In this document: in pieces, positions 1-5,223 of the stretch
How positions within the stretch are numbered: the stretch's first letter is position 1
Layout of the letters: each line of letters opens with the position of its first letter
From: JAHEEL01 sp039715165
GTDB lineage: Bacteria > Actinomycetota > Acidimicrobiia > Spongiisociales > UBA5794
Length of the DNA stretch: 5,223 nt
Direction: 5' to 3'
Assembly: GCA_039715165.1 (NCBI GenBank)
Contig: JBDLHX010000133.1
Span: 1-5,223, forward strand
The notes under the pieces: model-generated
Databases searched by the model: none
Told to the model about the DNA's origin: nothing
Seen by the model: the letters and a program-made list of their open reading frames with translations, nothing else
Made by a program: the position numbers and the translations under genes

Positions 1-32
1 CCTGCACCGTCCCCCTAACGACCTACCGGCCA

Positions 33-59
33 TCTCCCCCACCGTTCCGGCGGGGGAGA
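33..59. terminator. GC-rich hairpin, terminator-like
   Basis: TCTCCCCC (33-40) pairs perfectly with GGGGGAGA (52-59). After an A/C mismatch, CCG (42-44) pairs with CGG (48-50), leaving a three-base loop. No T-run follows on either strand, so it is not a classical intrinsic terminator, although high-GC actinobacteria often use such U-less hairpins. With the CCCCCT at 11-16 it resembles the layout of the element at 5058-5102, so it may instead be a diverged copy of an intergenic palindromic repeat. Confidence 0.45.
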
Positions 60-204
60 AAGCGAAAGAGTGCCGCTCACACGCTCACCCATTTCGTGAG
101 GAGCCGCACCCGTGAAAACGCAGTCACACCAACGCATCCCACGTGAACGCCGACCAGAGACCGCGGATCCAGATTTGGTGGGGGAGACGAACGGCGGAAT
201 CCGT

Positions 205-224
205 CTAGGGCCGTTTTCCCCTAG
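205..224. promoter_or_regulatory. Inverted repeat, possible operator
   Basis: CTAGGG (205-210) and CCCTAG (219-224) are perfect inverted arms separated by 8 bases that include TTTT. The element ends 28 bases before a TATGAT hexamer, where an activator or repressor of the oxidase operon could bind. I do not recognise it as a site for a known regulator; it does not match the Rex or FNR consensus. A chance palindrome is possible. Confidence 0.3.
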
Positions 225-252
225 TTGAGTGGGCACGGCCGTTCGCGCGAGC

Positions 253-258
253 TATGAT
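253..258 (+). promoter_or_regulatory. Putative -10 element of the oxidase operon
   Basis: TATGAT differs from the sigma-70 consensus TATAAT by one base and stands out in this GC-rich stretch. The only decent -35-like hexamer, TTGAGT (225-230), is 22 bases away, longer than the usual 16-19, so the -35 is weak or replaced by an activator. Transcription would begin near 265, giving a leader of about 77 bases before the first start codon. Confidence 0.35.
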
Positions 259-325
259 CCCGTTCGTCTCAAGTGCGGATTGCCCATAGACGGGCGCGCC
301 GCGGCGTGCTAAGGCGACGTCACCG

Positions 326-338
326 AAGGAGTGGGAGG
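326..338 (+). promoter_or_regulatory. Ribosome binding site of cbaD
   Basis: Two purine-rich Shine-Dalgarno matches precede the ATG at 342: AAGGAG (326-331, 10-base spacing) and GGGAGG (333-338, 3-base spacing). They decide the start, because the in-frame ATG at 273 has no such site and would add an Arg-rich extension unlike subunit IIa. Confidence 0.65.
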
Positions 339-341
339 ACC

Positions 342-476
342 ATGACGGTCGAACGCGAGCAAGAGACCTTCAAGCCAAAGGGAACGTGGGCCTTCGTACT
401 GGCATTCTCGGTCCTGCTGTTCGTGCTTTGGATGTCGGTCTACCTCATTCTGCTGAGCCGCGGAGTCAATACATGA
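342..476 (+). CDS. cbaD: ba3-type cytochrome oxidase subunit IIa (CoxIIa)
   Basis: This 44-residue single-helix membrane protein is the small accessory subunit of B-family oxidases. In Thermus thermophilus ba3 oxidase, subunit IIa is about 34 residues long and contributes one helix packed beside subunits I and II. Residues 11-41 (KPKG, then an aromatic and aliphatic helix at about 14-37, ending LLSRG) follow the Thermus pattern of KPKG at the start, a Trp-containing helix and a closing RG. It has no cofactor ligands and its role is probably structural. The ATG at 342 is chosen because of the Shine-Dalgarno sequences just upstream and because it gives a length typical of the family. The gene is first in the operon. 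Its stop overlaps the next start in an ATGA, so translation of the two is probably coupled. Identification rests on motif, size and gene order. Confidence 0.88.
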   Translation: MTVEREQETFKPKGTWAFVLAFSVLLFVLWMSVYLILLSRGVNT

Positions 477-973
477 CTGACGCGACCAAACCAGAGAAGA
501 TGCATATCGATCCCTACGAGCGGAACTGGATCCGGATCGCCGTCGGATTCCTCATCTTCTTCGCGATCCTGATCACAATCGCTGGATTCGCTCTGGGGAT
601 CCAGGTGCCGACCGACGAGGGCCGAGTCGACCCCAACACGCTCTCGGAGACCGCACCCTGGTCGGAGCCTGGGCTTCGTGAGATCGTCCCGGGCGAGGAG
701 TACGAGGCGTACGTGATTGCGCGTCGCTTCAGCTTCGATCCGAGGGAGATGACCGTCCCGAAGGGCGCGAAGGTGACCTTCTATGCCACGTCATCGGACG
801 TGCAGCACGGCTTCGCCCTCGAGGGAACCAACGTCAACATGATGGTGATTCCCGGCCAGGTGTCGAAGCTGTCGGCGACCTTCGACGTGCCGGGGAGTTA
901 CAACTTCATCTGTCATGAGTACTGCGGACTCGGGCATGCGGTCATGTACGGCACGCTCACGGTCGAGGGATAG
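473..973 (+). CDS. cbaB: ba3-type cytochrome c oxidase subunit II, CuA-binding
   Basis: This 166-residue subunit receives electrons from cytochrome c at the binuclear CuA centre outside the membrane and passes them to subunit I. It has a short cytoplasmic N-terminus, one helix at about 20-43 and an outward-facing cupredoxin domain at about 70-166. A single helix rather than two is typical of the ba3 (B-family) type. All CuA ligands are visible: His112, then the C-xxx-C-xxx-H-xx-M motif Cys147, Cys151, His155, Met158, with Glu149 between the cysteines. Glu16 in the N-terminal YERNW sits where Thermus subunit II has Glu15, the entry to the proton-uptake K-path. The start overlaps the cbaD stop (ATGA) and follows GGAG at 462-465 with a 7-base spacing. 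A longer reading from the upstream ATG at 386 would run through cbaD in another frame and is not credible. Confidence 0.95.
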   Translation: MTDATKPEKMHIDPYERNWIRIAVGFLIFFAILITIAGFALGIQVPTDEGRVDPNTLSETAPWSEPGLREIVPGEEYEAYVIARRFSFDPREMTVPKGAKVTFYATSSDVQHGFALEGTNVNMMVIPGQVSKLSATFDVPGSYNFICHEYCGLGHAVMYGTLTVEG

Positions 974-978
974 GGAGG
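973..978 (+). promoter_or_regulatory. Ribosome binding site of cbaA
   Basis: GGGAGG begins on the last base of the cbaB stop codon and is followed by more purines (GGAG at 979-982). It lies 7 bases before ATG 986 and 10 before ATG 989. Either tandem ATG could serve as the start; 986 is used here. The placement suggests translational coupling to cbaB. Confidence 0.7.
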
Positions 979-985
979 GGAGTAG

Positions 986-2659
986 ATGATGATTGAAGAT
1001 CGAACCGAACAACCCACCTACGAACTCGGCAAGAGCGAGAAGCGCTTTGTCGGTTGGCATCTGTTCTTCGCGATCACTTCGCTGACCGTTGGCATCCTGT
1101 TCGGGCCGCTGCAGGCTTTCGAACACGCCGGATGGGATTGGTACCCGAAACTCGACCCCGTGATCACCTCGTACTACCAGGGTCTGACGATCCACGGGGT
1201 GTTGAACGCTCTCGTCTTCACGACGTTCTTCATCACCGGGTTCCTGACCGTGGCGGTGATTAAGGGGCTCGATCGACCCCTGAAGTACCCGTGGCTGAAC
1301 CAGATCGGATTCTGGACGATGGTCGTCGGCCTCGTGACCACGGGGGTCCCGCTGCTGACCGACCAGGCCACCGTCCTGTACACGTTCTACCCGCCGATGC
1401 AGGCGAGCAGCTTGTTCTACATCGGGCTGACGCTCGTCGTCGTCGGCAGTTGGATCGAGGGTTACGGCATGTACTTCACGTTCTACGCGTGGAGGAAGGA
1501 GAACCCCGACACGAGGGCGCCGTTCGTGACGTTCGCTTCGATCATCACCATGGTGATGTGGCAGGTCGCGACGCTGGGCGTCGCAGCGGAGATCCTCGGG
1601 CTGATCCTCCCGTCGGTGTTCGGCTGGACCGGGGGTACCGACCCGGAGCTTGCGCGAACGCTGTTCTGGTTCACCGGACACCCCCTGGTCTACTTCTGGG
1701 TCCTGCCCGCGTACCTGTCGTGGTACGCCATGCTGCCCAAGCAGGTCGGCGGGAAGATGTTCAGCGACTCGCTGGCACGCCTTGCGTTCTGGCTGTTCCT
1801 CGTCCTGTCCGTTCCACTCGGATTCCACCATCAGTTCGTCGACCCCGGCGTGCCGGCCGGGTGGAAGTTCATCCACGCGCTCTTGACGTTCAGCGTCGCG
1901 TTCCCATCGATGCTGACACTGTTCACGGTGACGGCCTCGCTGGAGTATGGAGGGCGCAAGAACGGAGGGACGGGCCTCTTCGGCTGGGTGACGAAGCTGC
2001 GCTGGAACGACCCGTCCGTGACATGGCAACTCCTCGGCGCGATTCTGTTCATCTTCGGCGGCATCGGCGGGATCATCAACGCCTCGTACAACATCAACCT
2101 GGCGTTGCACAACACGGCCTGGATTCCAGGGCATTTCCACACCACCGTGGCATCTGCGGCAACGATGACGTTTGTCGGTATCAGCTTCTGGCTGGTGCCG
2201 TATCTGTCGAACAAGCCGCTCTGGAGGCCGAAGGTCGCCGTTATCGGCGGGTGGGTCTACTTCGTCGGCATGTTGATCTTCTCGAACGCCATGCACGTCG
2301 TCGGGCTGCTCGGCGCACCGCGCCGGACACCGCTGGGGCAAGCTCCGTACATCCCGGAGGAATGGTCCGGGCACTTGTGGCGGGTCGGGTTCGGTGGCGC
2401 CGTCATGTGGTTCGGACTGATGACATTCGTCGTCGTGATTCTCATGACCGTCTTCGGCAAGAAGCGATTCGCGGAAGGTGAAGGCGTCGAGGTCCCGATC
2501 GCCGAGTCGATCCAGGATCCACAGGACACGCCCATCTGGCTCGACCGCTGGCGCCCGTGGCTGATCGCGACCGTCGTGATCATCCTGCTGGCCTACGGTC
2601 CGCAGCTGTACGAGCAGATCTTCCACGTCCACCTGACGTCGCCGGGATTCACGCCCTGA
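986..2659 (+). CDS. cbaA: ba3-type cytochrome c oxidase subunit I (B-family heme-copper oxidase)
   Basis: This is the catalytic subunit, reducing O2 to water at a heme-CuB centre and conserving energy as a proton gradient. Its 557 residues are close to the 562 of Thermus ba3, and 13 membrane helices can be drawn. His70 (helix 2) and His385 should bind the low-spin heme and His383 the high-spin heme. His232, His281 and His282 are the CuB ligands, with Tyr236 four residues after His232 as the cross-linked Tyr (GHPLVYFWVLPAY). The B-family K-path analogue is intact: Tyr243, Tyr247, Ser308, Thr311 and Thr314 each sit one position before the Thermus residues Tyr244, Tyr248, Ser309, Thr312 and Thr315. 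The D-path of A-family enzymes is not evident, as expected. The actual heme types cannot be read from sequence. Genes for heme A synthesis or copper delivery are absent from the window. The next gene begins 25 bases downstream. Confidence 0.96.
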   Translation: MMIEDRTEQPTYELGKSEKRFVGWHLFFAITSLTVGILFGPLQAFEHAGWDWYPKLDPVITSYYQGLTIHGVLNALVFTTFFITGFLTVAVIKGLDRPLKYPWLNQIGFWTMVVGLVTTGVPLLTDQATVLYTFYPPMQASSLFYIGLTLVVVGSWIEGYGMYFTFYAWRKENPDTRAPFVTFASIITMVMWQVATLGVAAEILGLILPSVFGWTGGTDPELARTLFWFTGHPLVYFWVLPAYLSWYAMLPKQVGGKMFSDSLARLAFWLFLVLSVPLGFHHQFVDPGVPAGWKFIHALLTFSVAFPSMLTLFTVTASLEYGGRKNGGTGLFGWVTKLRWNDPSVTWQLLGAILFIFGGIGGIINASYNINLALHNTAWIPGHFHTTVASAATMTFVGISFWLVPYLSNKPLWRPKVAVIGGWVYFVGMLIFSNAMHVVGLLGAPRRTPLGQAPYIPEEWSGHLWRVGFGGAVMWFGLMTFVVVILMTVFGKKRFAEGEGVEVPIAESIQDPQDTPIWLDRWRPWLIATVVIILLAYGPQLYEQIFHVHLTSPGFTP

Positions 2660-2684
2660 CGGACGGTCCGGGTAGCCTGCCGGC

Positions 2685-4994
2685 GTGAGCGCCGACGGGA
2701 ACAACGGGCCGCAAGGTCCTGCAGTCGATTGGACGCTCCGCACCCAGAACCGGGTGCGGAGCTTCCTTCGTCGACTCGAGCGGCTGACGATCCGATCCGA
2801 ACAGCCGGTCAACAAGGTCGTGGGATCGGCCCGTTTCAATCCCCTCTATCACACCGGGACGATCTCGATCTTCCTCTTCGTGGTGATCTCCCTCACCGGG
2901 GTCTATCTCACGATGTTCTTCCAGTACGGCTTCGAGGCGTCGTACGTGGCGGTGGACAGGCTCGAAGCGAGTCTCGTCGGCCGATTCGTGCGAGCGGCCC
3001 ATCGATACGCCTCGGTGGCGCTCGTTGTGACGTCCCTCCTCCACGGCTGGCGAACGCTCGTTCAGGACCGGTTCCGCGGCGCACGCTGGCTCGCCTGGGT
3101 GTCCGGGATCTGGATGATGGCGATGATCTGGTTCATCGGCGTCACCGGCTACTGGGTCATCTGGGACGAGCGAGCCCAGGTACTCAACGAGATCCTCAAG
3201 CGAACCCTCGCCGGCACGACGACGGGACTCGACTTCCTCCTCGACAACCTCCTCACACCGGCTGCCGGTACGGGCTGGCCGTTCCTGCTGCTGCTTCTCC
3301 TCATCCACATCATCCTCTCGCTCGTCGTCGGGCTTCTGCTCTGGTACCACGTGAAGCGGCTGAACAAGCCCAAGTGGTTCCCGCCGCGGTTCTGGATGTC
3401 GCTCATCGGCGGGACGATCGTCGTCGTCTCGCTCCTCGTGCCCGCCGGGATGCTTCCACCGCTCGACAACTCGATCATGCCGGGGACGTTCCCGATCGAT
3501 CCGTTCTATCTCTTCCTCTTCCCTGCGGGGCTGCACCTCTCGCCGGTGCTCGTGTGGGGAGGGTTCCTCGTGATCGGAGCCGTTCTGACCGTGATTCCGT
3601 GGATTCGGGGTCGCAAGCCGCTCGAACCGATCGTCATCGACCCCGATCGGTGCACCGGTTGCACCCTGTGTGTCGTCGACTGCCCATACAACGCCCTCGA
3701 GATGATTCCCAGGGATGACGACACCAAGTACCGGCAGATCGTCCAGCTCATTGATGACCGGTGCGTGTCGTGCGGCGTGTGCATCGGTTCGTGCTCAGAC
3801 GATGCGTTGTCGCTCGATGGAGTGCCGGTCGACGATCTCTCTGCGGAGATCAGGAGGGTGGCGTCGATCGGCGAGTCGCCGCGAATCGTGTTCACATGCG
3901 AGCGTCACGTTCTGCACGGCGCAGCAGGTCGGCTCAGCCACCCAGAAAGCGGTGAAGCCGTTCATGTGATCCCGGTGCCGTGCGTCGGCATGGTCCATCC
4001 GGGACGGGCTGTCGAGGCGCTCGAGGCGGGAGCAGGCGACGTCCAGTTCATCGGGTGCCCCCCGGCGGACTGTGCCAACCGCGATGGCAACACCTGGGTG
4101 CAGCAGCGGCTCGATCGTATCCGCGTTCCGCGCCTCAAGAAGAAGCACATCGACGCTCCGATCAGCTCTGACTGGGTCGCTCCGACCGACTTCGAGGCCG
4201 CGATCCAGGATCCCGGGGCACACCCGGTAGCCGATCCGAACCCTTCGCCGGGTTGGCGCAAGCTCGTCCCCGTCGGAGTGCTTGTTCTCATTGTCTCGCT
4301 GCTCTCGATCGCCGCGACGAACCTCCCGTTCAGCCCCGGTGGCACCAGCGACGCCGTGATCTCGATCGCACTTCATCATCAGGGCGGTGCGGTGTTCGCC
4401 GGTCACGACGGTGAACTCGAGCTGGAGGACGGCGCCCAGAGCCGCCTCGTCGTTGTGGTGGACGGGGAGGCGGTCCTCGACGAGGAGTACGCGCTCGTGG
4501 GTGTCGACGGCACCCAGGCATCGATCGCGCTCGAACGGCTCGTTGTCGGACCGGGTACTCACTCGTTGTTCATCGAGGTTTACGACCGCATCGACCGCTC
4601 GATGTCGACCGTGTTGCTCGACGACACCGTCGCCATCGCCGAGGGCGAGATCCTCGACCTGACGTATGTCGATCAACAGGTGATCTCGAGCGCCGAGGCG
4701 GGAGAGTCGCTGTACTACGAGTCAACGCTCGGCGTGAACACCGGCTGTCGTGTGTGCCATTCCCTCAAGCCCGGTGTTGTCATCATCGGGCCATCGTTTG
4801 ACGGCATCGCGACGCGGGCCGGGAGCACGCTGTCAGGGCTCACGGCCGAGGAGTACCTCTACGAGTCGATCGTCGATCCCGACGCCTACGTGGTGGAGGG
4901 CTTCGATCCCGGGGTCATGCTGCAGAATTTCGACGACACGCTCACAGACGAACAGATCGAGAACCTCGTCGCGTTCCTCCTCACGTTGGAGTAG
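2685..4994 (+). CDS. Cytochrome b / ferredoxin / MvhD-like / cytochrome c fusion protein
   Basis: A 769-residue multi-domain electron-transfer protein. (1) Cytochrome b core, about 40-310, with six helices near 57-80, 103-124, 138-160, 197-222, 237-257 and 283-306. His106/His120 and His208/His222, each 14 apart, are the expected ligands of two b hemes. The loop usually carrying PEWY reads DPFY (272-275). (2) Ferredoxin domain, about 316-378, with Cys323/326/329/333 and Cys360/363/366/370 for two [4Fe-4S] clusters. (3) MvhD/FlpD-like domain, about 399-488, with Cys405, Cys433, Cys458, Cys463 and a GAGDVQFIGC motif. (4) Helix at about 526-545. (5) Unassigned beta-rich segment, about 555-665. 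(6) Class I cytochrome c, about 672-769, CRVCH at 688-692 and probable axial Met745. Positive charges near helix ends put domains 2-3 in the cytoplasm and 5-6 outside. It probably feeds electrons to CuA of the oxidase. The GTG start lacks a clear Shine-Dalgarno but leaves a sensible cytoplasmic tail; the next in-frame Met (77) lies inside helix A. No Rieske gene is nearby. Domain calls are firm; function is inferred. Confidence 0.93.
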   Translation: MSADGNNGPQGPAVDWTLRTQNRVRSFLRRLERLTIRSEQPVNKVVGSARFNPLYHTGTISIFLFVVISLTGVYLTMFFQYGFEASYVAVDRLEASLVGRFVRAAHRYASVALVVTSLLHGWRTLVQDRFRGARWLAWVSGIWMMAMIWFIGVTGYWVIWDERAQVLNEILKRTLAGTTTGLDFLLDNLLTPAAGTGWPFLLLLLLIHIILSLVVGLLLWYHVKRLNKPKWFPPRFWMSLIGGTIVVVSLLVPAGMLPPLDNSIMPGTFPIDPFYLFLFPAGLHLSPVLVWGGFLVIGAVLTVIPWIRGRKPLEPIVIDPDRCTGCTLCVVDCPYNALEMIPRDDDTKYRQIVQLIDDRCVSCGVCIGSCSDDALSLDGVPVDDLSAEIRRVASIGESPRIVFTCERHVLHGAAGRLSHPESGEAVHVIPVPCVGMVHPGRAVEALEAGAGDVQFIGCPPADCANRDGNTWVQQRLDRIRVPRLKKKHIDAPISSDWVAPTDFEAAIQDPGAHPVADPNPSPGWRKLVPVGVLVLIVSLLSIAATNLPFSPGGTSDAVISIALHHQGGAVFAGHDGELELEDGAQSRLVVVVDGEAVLDEEYALVGVDGTQASIALERLVVGPGTHSLFIEVYDRIDRSMSTVLLDDTVAIAEGEILDLTYVDQQVISSAEAGESLYYESTLGVNTGCRVCHSLKPGVVIIGPSFDGIATRAGSTLSGLTAEEYLYESIVDPDAYVVEGFDPGVMLQNFDDTLTDEQIENLVAFLLTLE

Positions 4995-5057
4995 GCGGCA
5001 GGCGGCAGGTCGCGGATTCGGGTCGCGATCAGAGTGGTGACGGTTGGAGCCGTCTGA

Positions 5058-5102
5058 CCCCCTCCGTCAGCGACTTCGTCGCCGACACTCCCTGAGGGGG
5101 AG
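5058..5102 (+). terminator. Compound palindrome after the operon, probable terminator
   Basis: The outer arms CCCCCT (5058-5063) and AGGGGG (5095-5100) enclose a second stem, in which GTCAGCGAC (5066-5074) pairs with GTCGCCGAC (5078-5086) over 8 of 9 positions around a TTC loop. CTCCC (5088-5092) can alternatively pair with GGGAG (5098-5102). It starts 63 bases past the last stop codon and has no T-run. A role in ending or stabilising the operon transcript fits the position. It also looks like an intergenic palindromic repeat of the CCCCCT...GGGGGAGG kind seen in many high-GC genomes. Confidence 0.5.
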
Positions 5103-5129
5103 GAACAAGCAAGCCTCCCCACAACGCAT

Positions 5130-5159
5130 GTCCCCCCGGACCGAAAGGGACGGGGGGAC
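5130..5159. terminator. Second strong GC hairpin
   Basis: GTCCCCCCG (5130-5138) pairs perfectly with CGGGGGGAC (5151-5159), leaving a 12-base loop. No T-run follows. GGGGGGAC occurs again at 5184-5191, so the left arm has an alternative partner that would enclose the next hairpin. Termination, possibly serving a convergent gene beyond the window, is the simplest role. Confidence 0.45.
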
Positions 5160-5182
5160 GCGGGATCGCCCTGCGATCCCGC
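5160..5182. terminator. Third hairpin, 10-bp perfect stem
   Basis: GCGGGATCGC (5160-5169) and GCGATCCCGC (5173-5182) form a perfect 10-bp stem around a CCT loop. It abuts the previous hairpin with no base between them. The flanks lack a T-run on either strand. It could be a U-less terminator, part of a structured RNA, or part of a repeat; the sequence alone does not decide. Confidence 0.45.
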
Positions 5183-5223
5183 AGGGGGGACGGTCCCACC
5201 TGCGGGCGACGCGCACCACAACG

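Larger units (their letters stand above)
1..341. other. Upstream non-coding region
   Basis: No convincing gene lies here. The open frames are short, rich in Arg, Pro and Gly, and lack recognisable domains. The stretch holds a GC hairpin near its left end, an inverted repeat at 205-224, a -10-like hexamer at 253-258 and Shine-Dalgarno sequences just before the first oxidase gene. It most likely contains the end of the preceding transcription unit and the promoter and 5' leader of the oxidase operon. That division of roles is inferred from position. Confidence 0.6.

Noticed and set aside
15..236. Minus-strand open frame of 73 codons in the upstream region
   Set aside because: Low-complexity Arg, Gly, Ser and Pro composition, and it runs through the hairpin at 33-59 and the inverted repeat at 205-224; nothing supports coding.
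313..324. Near-palindrome GGCGACGTCACC before the cbaD ribosome site
   Set aside because: Imperfect, short and centred on a common GACGTC; too weak to call an operator.
273..341. N-terminal extension of cbaD from the ATG at 273
   Set aside because: It adds 23 mostly Arg residues absent from the subunit IIa family and lacks a ribosome site, whereas the ATG at 342 has two.
1291..2481. Second-frame + strand reading of 396 codons inside cbaA
   Set aside because: Arg-, Pro- and His-rich frame-shadow with no domain; cbaA in the other frame is continuous and complete.
791..2839. Long minus-strand open frame of 682 codons antisense to cbaB and cbaA
   Set aside because: It is rich in Arg, Asp, His, Glu and Pro with no domain, as expected when the complement of a high-GC gene stays open. 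The + strand here encodes well-recognised oxidase subunits with all metal ligands.
2649..3536. Minus-strand open frame of 295 codons opposite the cytochrome b region
   Set aside because: Highly charged, low-hydrophobicity translation with no motif; it mirrors a strongly conserved membrane domain on the + strand.
3795..4676. Minus-strand open frame of 293 codons opposite the Fe-S and beta-rich regions
   Set aside because: No recognisable domain or ribosome site, and fully overlapped by the ferredoxin and MvhD-like coding sequence.
4994..5007. Tandem GGCGGCA repeat just after the last stop codon
   Set aside because: Only two 7-base copies, the first sharing a base with the stop codon; expected by chance in GC-rich DNA.
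4886..5221. Minus-strand open frame of 111 codons at the right end
   Set aside because: It spans three hairpins and the end of the cytochrome c domain, with no motif.
1..5223. CRISPR array, tRNA, rRNA or insertion sequence
   Set aside because: No regularly spaced direct repeats, no cloverleaf or rRNA-like stretch, and no transposase or terminal inverted repeats were seen on either strand.

Overview
The window comes from a high-GC bacterium. Gene content and codon use fit an actinobacterium, perhaps of the Acidimicrobiia type, but no phylogenetic marker is present and this placement is inference. It holds one compact four-gene + strand respiratory operon (342-4994), flanked by structured non-coding DNA.

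Layout. Bases 1-341 have no convincing gene. They contain a strong GC hairpin (33-59), an inverted repeat (205-224), a good -10-like hexamer (253-258) and Shine-Dalgarno sequences (326-338). Then come cbaD (342-476, 44 aa, subunit IIa), cbaB (473-973, 166 aa, CuA subunit II) and cbaA (986-2659, 557 aa, subunit I) of a B-family, ba3-type heme-copper oxidase, in the gene order known from Thermus thermophilus. The fourth gene (2685-4994, 769 aa) encodes a fusion of a membrane cytochrome b core, a 2x[4Fe-4S] ferredoxin domain, an MvhD/FlpD-like iron-sulfur domain, another membrane helix, an unassigned beta-rich segment and a class I cytochrome c. After it, 4995-5223 carries three strong hairpins and no gene.

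How the genes work together. The oxidase takes electrons at CuA of CbaB on the outer face and reduces O2 in CbaA. The fusion protein ends in a cytochrome c domain predicted on that same outer face, so it is the obvious electron donor. Its iron-sulfur modules are predicted in the cytoplasm, and its cytochrome b core keeps all four heme-ligand histidines. No Rieske protein is encoded in the window, and the usual quinol-site PEWY motif is replaced by DPFY. The main interest here is therefore a possible single-polypeptide link from a cytoplasmic iron-sulfur donor and/or quinol, through b hemes and cytochrome c, to a ba3 oxidase. The domain calls are solid; the direction of electron flow and the primary donor are inference.
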